The notes: generated by a model from the letters alone, not told the origin. Shown: positions 18,423-28,139, numbered from the stretch's first letter. The stretch is DNA of 64,000 bases from JAIRVZ01 sp031553415 (GCA_031553415.1 JAVBLO010000013.1:70049-134048); one strand, 5' to 3'. Program-made: numbers and translations.

Positions 18423-20354
18423 TTACCAGACAGTGAAATTGAACCACGATTTGTCTCCATCAAAGCGGTAAACGAATAATCGCATCAATTCGCAAGCCGA
18501 TGTCATTTTTCTGTCCTTGATACGTTCGTTCAATGTCTTTTTTACAGTTGGTAATAATTTCTGTCGTTTTGTTTCATCCAGGGAAATGCATAAATGCATT
18601 GTCATGCGGGAAACTTCGGGATCGGAATCTGCTATCAGTTGTCCAATTCCGGTTTCATATTTTTGATCATCCGAGAATTTGAATAAAAGAGCGCTCAAGG
18701 TAAGTTTGACAGGAGGAAACGTTTCATGTTGATATATTTTGTCTATATCTTTCAATTCTTTCCGGCTTAAGCTTTGTGAAAGTAAACCGATTGATGACCA
18801 GTAGCGCACCAGTTGGTTGTTGTCATTTAACAATTGAAGCTGTTTCTCCTTAACTTCCTTTCCATTTCCACACAACATTGCAGTTTCAATTACTTTTTCC
18901 GCAGGATAAAGGGTATTGTCCAATCTCAATTCGTAAGGCGTTTTTGGGGAATGATAGAAAGAATATTCGGTTAAAAATTGGGCGTCTTTACTTGTAATCA
19001 GATAATTTTTCAACGCATTCCTCAAATCTGTAACTTTTGAAACATATTCCGGTTTGTCTATTAAGTTTATGGTTTCCCACTTGTCGCTTTTCAAATCAAA
19101 AAGATATTCACAGGTACGCGGTTCCAGTATTTTCCGTTGTGTTTCGTTCAGGAGTCCGGCTTTATAATCCGCGCGTATGGTTTGTTGTAAAGCACTTACG
19201 TCATAATACATATTCCACATAACAAAAGGCTGGAATGGCATAAATACTTTGGTATAGAGATAGCGACCGTCTGAAACGGAACGGGATAATTCACTACTTT
19301 CTCCTATTCTGTCATTGGACGAAAAAACATATTTTTTAGAAGACTGAATATTTTTCCCCATAAAAACATGTCCTTCCATATAATCCGGGATTTTTACGCC
19401 GGCTAAGGAGAGAATTGTAGGAGCCATATCTTCAAAACTGACTAATTCTTCAGTTATAATTCCACTTCCCCAGGGAGAAAGATGTTTGTACATGGGAGGA
19501 ATCCAAACAATAAAGGGAACACGGTAACCCAGTCCGAGTGAACTCCCTTTGCCCCTGGAAATTCCTTCTCCATGATCGCTGAAGCAAAAGATAATTGTGC
19601 TGTCACGAAGACCATCTTGTTCCAGTTTGTCCAACCAGGTGCCAAACTCTTTGTCGGTGAGGGTAATTGAATTGTATACACGCGACAAGTGTTTTTGCAT
19701 TAGTGGCGAATTATGATAGAAAGCAGGCATTTCAAGATTGCCTGGCATTGTTTTTTCGCTTTCCTCAAGATTGTCAAGTACTTGCTTTTCATAAGTTTCC
19801 CACGGATTGGTCATGGTGCGCGACTGGTGGCTTGCATTGCTGTTGAAAACTGCAAAGAAAGGCTGCCCCGGTTTCCGATTCTGCCAATCAGCGTTGTTTG
19901 AACACTCATCCCAGGATTCCCTGGTCATCGCCTTGGCGTTGGCATGGTTGTAGTCAGTCTTGACATTGTTGCTGGTATAATATCCCGCCTGACGCAAATA
20001 AGAAGGAAATCCCTTGATATTTTCCGGAATACGGAAAGCGCTCCTGTGTCCTCCCGTACCCATGGTTGTAGTACGAACGCCTGTAATCAGGCAAAAGCGG
20101 CTGGGAGAAGATACTGAACCTGTAGAAAATGCACAATTGAACTGTACTCCTTCAGAAGATAATTTGTCGATATTGGGCGTTTTGGCTTGTTCATTACCAT
20201 AACAACCGATAAATTGCGGGGAAGTGTCTTCATAAGTAAGCCATAAAATATTCGGACGGACTTCCTCCTGAGAATAAGCAGTCAGGCTACACAAGGCTCC
20301 CACCATGCCTAAATATTTTGGATGAAAAATGCTATGTGTTTTATTATTGTTCAT
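18423..20354 (-). CDS. Secreted sulfatase, N-sulfoglucosamine sulfohydrolase-like
   Basis: 643 residues. An N-terminal hydrophobic segment (about 11-27) acts as a signal peptide. The S1 sulfatase domain has metal ligands in LTYEDTSP (E42-D43), the serine-type maturation motif S82-S-P-S-R86, and CFSDHGEG later in the core. The C-terminal about 170 residues are helical (KQLQLLNDNNQLVRYWSSIGLL). It is clearly paralogous to the sulfatase at 2080-4701 but lacks that protein's lectin-like and sorting domains, so it probably works in the periplasm while the other is surface-exposed. The product would be desulfated oligosaccharide for the GH2 enzyme. Confidence 0.9.
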   Translation of the reverse strand: MNNNKTHSIFHPKYLGMVGALCSLTAYSQEEVRPNILWLTYEDTSPQFIGCYGNEQAKTPNIDKLSSEGVQFNCAFSTGSVSSPSRFCLITGVRTTTMGTGGHRSAFRIPENIKGFPSYLRQAGYYTSNNVKTDYNHANAKAMTRESWDECSNNADWQNRKPGQPFFAVFNSNASHQSRTMTNPWETYEKQVLDNLEESEKTMPGNLEMPAFYHNSPLMQKHLSRVYNSITLTDKEFGTWLDKLEQDGLRDSTIIFCFSDHGEGISRGKGSSLGLGYRVPFIVWIPPMYKHLSPWGSGIITEELVSFEDMAPTILSLAGVKIPDYMEGHVFMGKNIQSSKKYVFSSNDRIGESSELSRSVSDGRYLYTKVFMPFQPFVMWNMYYDVSALQQTIRADYKAGLLNETQRKILEPRTCEYLFDLKSDKWETINLIDKPEYVSKVTDLRNALKNYLITSKDAQFLTEYSFYHSPKTPYELRLDNTLYPAEKVIETAMLCGNGKEVKEKQLQLLNDNNQLVRYWSSIGLLSQSLSRKELKDIDKIYQHETFPPVKLTLSALLFKFSDDQKYETGIGQLIADSDPEVSRMTMHLCISLDETKRQKLLPTVKKTLNERIKDRKMTSACELMRLFVYRFDGDKSWFNFTVW

Positions 20355-20375
20355 GGTATTGTTACTAAAATGTTT

Positions 20376-23300
20376 TTACTTTTCCTGCATTTGGAAATCA
20401 GAGTGATGAATGCAATTGTTTGCCATTTCGAGATGTATTTGTGCTCCCTGATGATTGATGTCTGTATCCAACACTTTTTTCAGAAATTCTTCGGCTTTTT
20501 TATGCTCGCCCAATCCCAAATGTCCTAATCCCATTACGTAATTGCAGTGTATCAGGTTACGTTTGTCCAAATCATCTTCCCAAATCGCCAAATCGGGCAA
20601 TGAAACGGCAAAGTAATCTATACGGCATTTATCGAACATGTGTTTTTCTCCATGTGAAATCAGTTTGTTAAAGCGGCTCCGGGCTTTTTCTCCGTTGCCA
20701 AGCGCTCTCCATGCCAACCCCTGGTAGAAAATTTTATCCGGTTGCTGATCGTTGTAAAAAAATGCCTGTTGAGGTTCGGATGAACCTTGTGTTGCTTTTT
20801 CGAAATATTTTTTGGCGTTTTTTTCATCTCCCAGTCCTCTGAAAGCTAAACCTTTGCAGTAATTAATGTCGTTTTCTTCCGCAGTAATCAATTTTCCTTC
20901 TCCTAAGTTGTAAGGATATTTATCAGTTTCCTGCAGCAATTGCAAAGCCTGTGCATACGAATTTTTTGCCATTGCTTGTTTGGATAATTCCAAACGGCAT
21001 AAAATATACTGCCCGGTTACTTTACCTTCTCCACCTTCCCACGGATGAAAATGGCGTGAGGCAATCAATTCTTTTGCTGTTTCGTATTTGCCTGACTGAT
21101 TATACAGAGTAATGCGTTCAATACAAAGGTCATCACGTTCTTCTACCAAAGGAAGATATTGTTCAAGAAATGATAATCGTTCGGCATGAGATTTTCCCAA
21201 TCTTTTATACAGTTGATCTAATTCCATCAGGATTCGGGAGTCTGCCGGATTTAACGAAAAAGCTTTTTCTAATAAATCCAACGCCTTTCTTTTATTATTT
21301 AGCTTGTTATAATAAGCCAATGAAAGATTCCTCAATACAGTAGGGAATTCGTCATCTAACTTCATAGAGCGTTCCCAACATTCGATTGCTTCCGGATATT
21401 GCCGTGCGGCATACCAGAAATTACCTAAATAGTAAGGCGCTTTGGCATCTTCGGGGTTGGCAATCATGGCATCTTTCAAAATGCTTACTTCTTCAATCCT
21501 GTTAGGAAAACATTTGTCCGGCAACATTTGCGATGCTTTTTTGTAATAACTTTTGGCTTTTTCCATGTCTCCGTTTTGTGAAGCGAAATATCCGAGAGCA
21601 TAATATACCATTGGGTAACCCCCCAGCCCCCTAAAGGGGGAGTCGGCACCCAAGTCCCCTTTAGGGGATTTAGGGGTTAATTGCTCTGCTTCGTCAAATA
21701 ATCCTGCTGCCGCAAAATCCAATGCATATTCGATATAAGCGTGTACAGAACCTTGCATTAGTGAGTGCATTTCTTGTAAAGTTGCAGGATCGTTTGTCAG
21801 TAAATACTTTTCAAACCGGCAACCCATATTAAATTGGTCAATTGCTAAAGAAGATTCGATCCATTGTAATGCTTCTTCTTTTCTTCCTAATTTTCTTAAT
21901 ATAGAGGTTTTTAAAGCTCTTGCCTTATGATTATGCCAATTGCGAACCAAACATCGTTCAATTTTGTCCAATGCCTCTTCCCACCTTGTACCTTGCACCT
22001 TGCACCTTGCACCCATATAAACATCAATCTGCGCTAATGCCAGATAAGCAGCATCCTGCCATGCAGCATTCCATGTGGCTTTGAAAAAAGCATCATAAGC
22101 CTTTTCTGTTTTTCCCTGCATTTTTAGACACCACCCCAGATTGTAATAAGGTTCTCCCTCATAAGGGTTAGGATTGCGTTCTGTCAAAGTTTCAATCGCT
22201 TTGTGGAAATAAGGTTCAGCTAAAGTGAATTGGCCACACCTCATATATAACAATCCTACAGCATTGTTGCAACGGATATCGCCAGGTTCTCTTTTTAATG
22301 CTTCCAGATAGTAATCCAATGGATTATAAGTTGCATGGCGATATTGTTCCAGATGTAATCCGGTTAGGAAGAGTTGTTCGATAGAAGCAATCTCTTCCGG
22401 ATTTTTGGCTGCTTTGGCCGGATCCGGAGTAGGCTTTATTTCCTGTTTTTCAGCTTGATAATTCAGAAGCAGGCTACCATCTTCCTTATATAATTCAAAG
22501 ATTAAATTTTCAGGAAGAGTGATTCCCGTTTCAACAATCGTTTGAAAAGGTTCTGCCGGAGAGGTATTGATAATTATGTCTGAAAATATATTTCCGGAAG
22601 TACTTTTCACCAGAATGCGAAGATTTTTATAAACGCTTGTCGTATAAAGGATAATAGTTGCTTTGAAATTATTTACTTCAATGTTTACCATTGCCTCTTT
22701 ATTTGCGTTTTTTACGTATCCTACTTCCGAATAAGGCATGAAATATTGTACCCATGATTTTTCTTCATAAGGTTGCAACCATGAAAAATCGGGTTGGTTG
22801 TCGGTATATACACCGGTCATCAATTCGATATACGGTCCGTCTTTATCAGTCAGGTTCCTGTCCCAAGCAATTCCGAAATCTCCATTTCCCCAAGTCCATT
22901 GTTTCTTTCCTGGAGATACATGATGGTCGGCAACATGTAATAATCCGGCTTTAACATCATCTTCATATCCACCTACAAAATCGTATTTGGACTGGATAGC
23001 CATATAAGAAGTAGGCACCGGGATATTTTTATACTTTGAAATATCTACTCCTGCAGAATAATCTTGTTTGTAATAAACTCCTGTTGCAATCGGAAAATTC
23101 GATACATCCCGTTTTCCATGGTCGAATACAGCATGTACATCCGGTGGAAATACTGATTTGTAACTATCGTTTACCACTACTGCCGGATTAGCCCACCACA
23201 GGAAAGTTTGCGGAAAAGGCGTACGGTTGTATATTTTTACCTTGATTTCCAAATAAGCTTTACCGGGATATAAAGTAAAACCCTGCATTCCTTTGGTGCG

Positions 23301-23807
23301 GAACATCCGTTCCACTTCATTACACCAAACGGTTTTGCTTCCATCCGGATTTTCTTCAATGGAGCAATCGGTTGGCAGGAATGTGCTTGGGCGGTGATGT
23401 TGTGGCCAGTTGAATTCAATTCCTCCCGATATCCATGGACCGGTAAGACCTACTAATGCAGGTTTAATTACCTGGTTGTAATAAACAAAATGCCGTTTTT
23501 TGACTTTATCGTATGCCATTTGTACCCGTCCGCCCAATTCGGGAAGAATCATAATTTTCAGGTATTCATTTTCCAGAAAGAGCGCACGATAAGATTTTTC
23601 GACCTTTTCGTCTGATATTTTTTCCACGACAGGATATGGATATACGGAACCTGAACTTCCCTGATATACCCGTTTTTCCAGGAAAATAGGATTTTTTTCT
23701 TCCGCTCCGATTTCATAAGTGGGAAGCATTATATTTTCTTCCCATGCACGCACTACTCCTTTTTCCGTTACAGTAGGCTGAATTAGATATTCAGTTATCT
23801 TTTCCAT
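20376..23807 (-). CDS. DUF5107-TPR protein, cytoplasmic
   Basis: 1143 residues without a signal peptide. Residues about 20-400 form the DUF5107 domain, a mutarotase-like beta-sandwich seen in carbohydrate loci (ILPELGGRVQMAYDK, SGGIEFNWPQHHRPS, WWANPAVVV). From about 470 to the C-terminus there are many TPR motifs (AVGLLYMRCGQFTLAEPYFHKAI, YYNLGWCLKMQGKTEKAYDAF). The ATG overlaps the GH2 stop (TAATG), implying coupled translation. Two repetitive DNA elements lie in frame inside the TPR region, encoding about residues 598-608 and 709-731. The family has no function I can state with confidence. With no export signal it would act on, or sense, imported sugar in the cytoplasm; an unrecognised hydrolase or a sugar epimerase-like activity are alternatives. 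Confidence 0.85.
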   Translation of the reverse strand: MEKITEYLIQPTVTEKGVVRAWEENIMLPTYEIGAEEKNPIFLEKRVYQGSSGSVYPYPVVEKISDEKVEKSYRALFLENEYLKIMILPELGGRVQMAYDKVKKRHFVYYNQVIKPALVGLTGPWISGGIEFNWPQHHRPSTFLPTDCSIEENPDGSKTVWCNEVERMFRTKGMQGFTLYPGKAYLEIKVKIYNRTPFPQTFLWWANPAVVVNDSYKSVFPPDVHAVFDHGKRDVSNFPIATGVYYKQDYSAGVDISKYKNIPVPTSYMAIQSKYDFVGGYEDDVKAGLLHVADHHVSPGKKQWTWGNGDFGIAWDRNLTDKDGPYIELMTGVYTDNQPDFSWLQPYEEKSWVQYFMPYSEVGYVKNANKEAMVNIEVNNFKATIILYTTSVYKNLRILVKSTSGNIFSDIIINTSPAEPFQTIVETGITLPENLIFELYKEDGSLLLNYQAEKQEIKPTPDPAKAAKNPEEIASIEQLFLTGLHLEQYRHATYNPLDYYLEALKREPGDIRCNNAVGLLYMRCGQFTLAEPYFHKAIETLTERNPNPYEGEPYYNLGWCLKMQGKTEKAYDAFFKATWNAAWQDAAYLALAQIDVYMGARCKVQGTRWEEALDKIERCLVRNWHNHKARALKTSILRKLGRKEEALQWIESSLAIDQFNMGCRFEKYLLTNDPATLQEMHSLMQGSVHAYIEYALDFAAAGLFDEAEQLTPKSPKGDLGADSPFRGLGGYPMVYYALGYFASQNGDMEKAKSYYKKASQMLPDKCFPNRIEEVSILKDAMIANPEDAKAPYYLGNFWYAARQYPEAIECWERSMKLDDEFPTVLRNLSLAYYNKLNNKRKALDLLEKAFSLNPADSRILMELDQLYKRLGKSHAERLSFLEQYLPLVEERDDLCIERITLYNQSGKYETAKELIASRHFHPWEGGEGKVTGQYILCRLELSKQAMAKNSYAQALQLLQETDKYPYNLGEGKLITAEENDINYCKGLAFRGLGDEKNAKKYFEKATQGSSEPQQAFFYNDQQPDKIFYQGLAWRALGNGEKARSRFNKLISHGEKHMFDKCRIDYFAVSLPDLAIWEDDLDKRNLIHCNYVMGLGHLGLGEHKKAEEFLKKVLDTDINHQGAQIHLEMANNCIHHSDFQMQEK
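21616..21680. repeat. Palindromic GC-rich element inserted in frame in the DUF5107-TPR gene
   Basis: A 65-base imperfect palindrome beginning TAACCCC and ending GGGGTTAA. It contains two inner palindromes, CCCCCTAAAGGGGG and CCCCTTTAGGGG. On the coding (minus) strand it reads LTPKSPKGDLGADSPFRGLG, a Gly/Pro-rich segment unlike the surrounding helical TPR sequence. The reading frame is kept. Its base composition contrasts strongly with its AT-rich neighbours. Confidence 0.85.
21983..22013. repeat. Heptamer tandem repeat (ACCTTGC) inside the DUF5107-TPR gene
   Basis: Four copies of ACCTTGY plus ACC. On the coding strand this is GGTGCAA repeated, giving the peptide GARCKVQGTR between two TPR helices. 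Because the unit is 7 bases, the three-codon phase shifts along the array, yet the frame stays open. It is the same class of short-word repeat seen between genes elsewhere in the window. Confidence 0.85.
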
Positions 23808-26563
23808 TATTTTTTATTTGTATTATATAGTTGTTTTTCAATTTGGTTGAAAGGAATTTCTTTTTCAGGAGAAAATTGGTCTGATTGCATGTAGTTGCAC
23901 AAGCTGAATAACAATTGTCTGGCGACCAGTCTTTTATCCATATTTTTATTCAAATCAGCACTGCAAACCAGTAATTTTCCTTTCTCTGATTTTACTTCGA
24001 AAATCAATCCGAGATTCCTGTTTTTGTAGAAATTATCAACCATCCTGACAATCGGATTTTTTATTTGCGGTAAAGAATCCATGTTCATTGTTACTGCATT
24101 TTTGCAGATATCCCACCATTGCCAGTTACTGTGCATCTCTGTCGGAAAATCAGACAATGCCGGATGTTTGGGGTCGCATAAAATTCCCATGGTTCCTGGT
24201 TGGTTCGGGAAATGTACCGGACTCCAGAATACTTGTACAAATTTTCCTTCCAGACCATTTATATCACTTGATGCCGGGTTAAGCAATACCTTTTTTCCTT
24301 GTTGCAAAGCCTGTTCTGCTTCCTTGAAATTTTGGGTATAAACTATATCTTGCATATTATTTTTAATGCTTTCCGGATATACCCAAATTTCCCAAGAGTT
24401 ATGATAATCTGTGTTTTTTAACGATAATTCCAGAGTTAGTTTTTCTGCCTTTGAGATGGAAGATAATGGAATAGAAAAATCTCCAGATGATATGGCATTG
24501 CCTATTTTGATGTTTTGTTTGGATAATTCTCCCTGGGCAATTATTTGATTGTTGGAATTTGTCAATTTCCAGACAGGAATCATGTTTTCCAATGTTTTGT
24601 CACTGAAATTGGCAACTTCCGCTTTTACTTTAAGCGTATCTTTATTGGTATAAGTTGCTTTTGCAAAGCGGACTAAAGGAACTACAGAAGAACAAAAAGT
24701 TCTGAACGTTTCAGGAGTAATCAGTCCTTTACTTTCCCAGAAAGGATTTAAAAGTCCTACCAAAGCGGTACCTTGTCCGGGAAAATCATGCAAATCAAGC
24801 AATTGGAATCCACTGAAACCAGGAGTTTTCAAAGCCCGTTCGATTTCTTCCTTGTATAAAATAGCCGCTAATTTCCCGCTGGCCATTAAATAATCGTTGG
24901 ATTGTTCCAATCTACCTTTCTTTTTCAGGTCTTCCCTGATTGCCATAAAGTTCAGAGGAATCAGATTGCCGGTATATTTGTCGATTTCTTTTAAGTCTGG
25001 GAAAACGCTGTATTGACCTATTTCATGGCTGATAATTGGAACCTGCAAACTATCAATAGATACAGAATAATCTTTGTTGAAATTAACAGGCTGATTATCG
25101 AAAACACCTTGTCCCCTTACCCAACCTTTTTTTGTCCATTGGGTTACCCAAAAATCATCGTTTGCCTCCGGCCATTTGCCATGTTCTTTTTCAAACGTGA
25201 ATGTAGTAGTCATGTATAAATGTCTCGAATCCTGTTTTTTCAGATGCATCATCAGGCTATCCATTACGGCAAAGTTACCTTGCAGTTCATTTCCCATACT
25301 CCAAAAGCAAAATGAAGGATGGTTTCCGTAAGTTTCCATGATTTTGCCGGCTTCGGCAAAAAGGAAGTTAGTTGTTTTGGAGTCACTTCCGACATTGAGG
25401 TACCACAAAGGAAGCTCTGCCTGAAGGTAAAATCCCATTTCATCAGCGACTTCAAATGCAGCTTCCGGCGGACACCATGAATGGAAGCGAAGGTGATTCA
25501 AACCATATTCACGGGCAGTTTTGAAAACTTTTTGCCATCCGGATTTATCCATGGGAGGATACCCTTTCAATGGAAAGATACAACACTCCAAAGTTCCTCT
25601 TAAGAATAATCTTCTGTCGTTGATTTGAAGAAATGCATTTTTATTGGTTAGTTTCCTCATACCAAAAACACTTCGTTTTTCGCTTGTTGCGCTACCGGTA
25701 TTTAATTCTGCAATTGCTTCATAAAGATTTGGATTAAATTCATCCCACAATTGCGGATTTTCTATCGGATAATCAAACGATAATTTAGTTCCGGTAACTT
25801 CTATTTCTTTTACAGGTAATGTTTTGCCGTTTTTTTCTTTAACATGGAATTTAACTTTTCCGCTCAATTCTTTAGAAGTATTTCCTTCAAGAAACAATTT
25901 GACATGCACTTTCGATGCATCCACATCCGGAACCAGTATCATTGCTCGTATATTGTTTTTTTCCTTTGCTTCCAGTTTTATATTGCCAATCACACCATTC
26001 CATAAAGTTTGTGTTTCATTGGTATAAGCATGAGCCAGATTTTTATATGAAATGTCGTATAGTTTCCGGTTATCAATCCTTAAAACAATAGTATGGTTTC
26101 CGGGAGATATATAATTTGACAAGTCAAACAGGTGAGGAGTTGATAAACTTTCATTTTCAGATTGAACTTTGTTCCCGTCTACCCAAACCTGTGAATTCCA
26201 GATAACCCGCTCCATATTCAGGAATATGGATTTATCTTTCCAATTATTCGGAATATTGATGTTTTTTTGATACCATGCTACACCGACATAATCATATTTG
26301 CGTTTCAGGTTACGGAAAATAGTGTCGTCCATAGTTGGCTGCAAAGAACAGGGAGTACCATAACCTGCATCGCATAAAGTTCCCGGCAATGTAATTTTAT
26401 CAGAAAATTCATTATTAAACCATTGTTCCGTTATTCCTTTATCCAGACTATCCAATGCAACTTTCCACTCTCCGGATAAATCTATTTCCGGCGTTTTTTT
26501 ATCAGCGCATGATATAAAAGAAAACACACTTAAATAAATGATATAAAAAATATATTTTTTCAT
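23807..26563 (-). CDS. GH2-family glycosidase, lipoprotein
   Basis: 918 residues. The lipoprotein signal ends at C19 (FSFISC). A sugar-binding jelly roll (about 28-200, DLSGEWKVALD, YDYVGVAWYQK), an Ig-like domain (about 205-300) and a TIM barrel (from about 310) follow in the GH2 order. The catalytic acid/base is E426 in WSMGNELQG and the nucleophile is E514 in PIISHEIGQY. The remaining about 300 residues form C-terminal beta domains. Family members include beta-galactosidase, beta-glucuronidase and beta-mannosidase; the sequence alone does not decide. Anchoring probably faces the periplasm, where it would trim imported oligosaccharides. It lies between the MFS transporter (8-base gap) and the DUF5107 gene (1-base overlap). 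Confidence 0.93.
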   Translation of the reverse strand: MKKYIFYIIYLSVFSFISCADKKTPEIDLSGEWKVALDSLDKGITEQWFNNEFSDKITLPGTLCDAGYGTPCSLQPTMDDTIFRNLKRKYDYVGVAWYQKNINIPNNWKDKSIFLNMERVIWNSQVWVDGNKVQSENESLSTPHLFDLSNYISPGNHTIVLRIDNRKLYDISYKNLAHAYTNETQTLWNGVIGNIKLEAKEKNNIRAMILVPDVDASKVHVKLFLEGNTSKELSGKVKFHVKEKNGKTLPVKEIEVTGTKLSFDYPIENPQLWDEFNPNLYEAIAELNTGSATSEKRSVFGMRKLTNKNAFLQINDRRLFLRGTLECCIFPLKGYPPMDKSGWQKVFKTAREYGLNHLRFHSWCPPEAAFEVADEMGFYLQAELPLWYLNVGSDSKTTNFLFAEAGKIMETYGNHPSFCFWSMGNELQGNFAVMDSLMMHLKKQDSRHLYMTTTFTFEKEHGKWPEANDDFWVTQWTKKGWVRGQGVFDNQPVNFNKDYSVSIDSLQVPIISHEIGQYSVFPDLKEIDKYTGNLIPLNFMAIREDLKKKGRLEQSNDYLMASGKLAAILYKEEIERALKTPGFSGFQLLDLHDFPGQGTALVGLLNPFWESKGLITPETFRTFCSSVVPLVRFAKATYTNKDTLKVKAEVANFSDKTLENMIPVWKLTNSNNQIIAQGELSKQNIKIGNAISSGDFSIPLSSISKAEKLTLELSLKNTDYHNSWEIWVYPESIKNNMQDIVYTQNFKEAEQALQQGKKVLLNPASSDINGLEGKFVQVFWSPVHFPNQPGTMGILCDPKHPALSDFPTEMHSNWQWWDICKNAVTMNMDSLPQIKNPIVRMVDNFYKNRNLGLIFEVKSEKGKLLVCSADLNKNMDKRLVARQLLFSLCNYMQSDQFSPEKEIPFNQIEKQLYNTNKK

Positions 26564-26571
26564 TTGTGGTA

Positions 26572-27960
26572 TTATTTTGTTAATTCAGATTCGATTTCTT
26601 CCAGTGATTTTCCTTTGGTTTCTGGAAGTTTGGCTTTTATAAAAATAAAACCTAATATACAGACAACTCCATACAACCAGAATGTACCATAAGCGCCTAA
26701 TCCTTTATTTAGCAATGGGAATGTGTAAGTCAGGACGAAACAAGCTGACCATAAAGCAAATGTAGAAACCGCCATAGCCATTCCCCTGATTTTTGTCGGG
26801 AATATTTCCGAAATAACTACCCATGTAATAGGCGCTAAAGACATGGCATAACAAGCAATTGCGGCTACTACAAGAATCAATACTGCCATTCCGGTGATTT
26901 GGAAATAGTAGCATGTTCCTAAAATAGCGTAGATACAGGCTAATCCGAAAGCACCGAAAAGGAGTAAGGCACGCCGTCCCAAGCGGTCTACCGTGTACAT
27001 TCCGACAAAAGTGAAAATCACATTGGTAACGCCGGTTATTACTATATTAAATAAGATGTCAGATACTCCATATCCCGCAGCAGAGAATATTTCCTGCGCG
27101 TAGTTAAAAATTACATTGATACCGCACCATTGTTGAAAAACGGCTATCACAATACCAATCAATAATATTTTGGGCATTTTTCCTTTCAACAATAATTTAT
27201 AGCTGATTTTTTCCTTGACTGCTGTATCAGAAGAAATCTTGATTTCACTGATTTCCTTTTCCGCATATTCTTTTCCTCCAATGCGGGAAAGAATAACATT
27301 TGCCTTGGTGTATTTCAGTTGGGAAGCCAGCCAACGTGGGCTTTCCGGTACAAAAAATATCATAATGAAGAAAAAGACAGCAGGAACACCACCGGCCCAA
27401 AACATCCAACGCCAACCCATCTGACCATTCCATGAGGCCAAAATGTCTTCTCCGGATTGGATAGGATCTGCAATCAGCCAGTTGACGATTTGGGCGGATA
27501 AAATTCCTAATACAATGGTTAACTGGTTAATGGACACAAAGCGTCCTCTGACATTTCCGGGAGAAACTTCCGCTATATACATAGGTGAAAGATTAGATGC
27601 GATTCCAATACCGATTCCTCCTAATATGCGGAAAATAATAAACCAATTGATGTCGCTTACGATACCAGTACCAATTGCAGCAATAATAAAAATCAAGGAG
27701 GATACAATCATTAACGGTTTTCTTCCGTAGCGATCGGATAAGCTACCGGAAATCATTACACCAAGAAGGCAACCCAATATAGCGCTTCCCATCACCCAGC
27801 CCTGCATATATGGCGAATTTTGTATTCCGAAAAATACTTCGTAAAATGGTTTGGCTCCACCGATTACAACCCAGTCATATCCGAATAGTAAGCCTCCCAT
27901 TGCGGAAACTAAAGAAATAAGTAAAAGGTAAAGACTGTTACGAGAATTTTTGTTTTTCAT
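26572..27960 (-). CDS. MFS sugar porter (XylE-like proton symporter)
   Basis: 462 residues with 12 predicted membrane segments. Sugar-porter signatures are all present: GGLLFGYDWVVIGGA in segment 1, SDRYGRKPLM in the first cytoplasmic loop, PESPRWLAS before the central loop, DRLGRRALLLFG between segments 8 and 9, and PETKGKSLEEIE at the C-terminus. It imports a mono- or small saccharide across the inner membrane. As the first gene of the minus-strand locus it probably takes up the final breakdown product. The ATG at 27960 lies about 20 bases behind a TAATTTTG octamer. Confidence 0.94.
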   Translation of the reverse strand: MKNKNSRNSLYLLLISLVSAMGGLLFGYDWVVIGGAKPFYEVFFGIQNSPYMQGWVMGSAILGCLLGVMISGSLSDRYGRKPLMIVSSLIFIIAAIGTGIVSDINWFIIFRILGGIGIGIASNLSPMYIAEVSPGNVRGRFVSINQLTIVLGILSAQIVNWLIADPIQSGEDILASWNGQMGWRWMFWAGGVPAVFFFIMIFFVPESPRWLASQLKYTKANVILSRIGGKEYAEKEISEIKISSDTAVKEKISYKLLLKGKMPKILLIGIVIAVFQQWCGINVIFNYAQEIFSAAGYGVSDILFNIVITGVTNVIFTFVGMYTVDRLGRRALLLFGAFGLACIYAILGTCYYFQITGMAVLILVVAAIACYAMSLAPITWVVISEIFPTKIRGMAMAVSTFALWSACFVLTYTFPLLNKGLGAYGTFWLYGVVCILGFIFIKAKLPETKGKSLEEIESELTK

Positions 27961-27979
27961 GATATGTTTATTTACAATA

Positions 27980-27987
27980 CAAAATTA
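27980..27987 (-). promoter_or_regulatory. Candidate -7 box of the polysaccharide locus promoter
   Basis: On the minus strand this reads TAATTTTG, matching the Bacteroidetes -7 consensus TAnnTTTG, about 20 bases before the transporter ATG. I see no TTTG at the proper distance upstream, which would fit an activator-dependent promoter. The same 179-base divergent region also holds TATATTTG (28016-28023) and TATACTTG (28122-28129) facing the AraC gene. Confidence 0.4.
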
Positions 27988-28139
27988 AAGCATTGAATCA
28001 TAAAAAAAATGCACTTATATTTGAAAAACATGTAAAATATAATTATTTTTGTTTTTTGATTGTTTGAAGCAGTAATCTTTATCCTTATTAAATGTATTTT
28101 TTGACGAAATAAATGTATAATTATACTTGTTGTTGAAAT

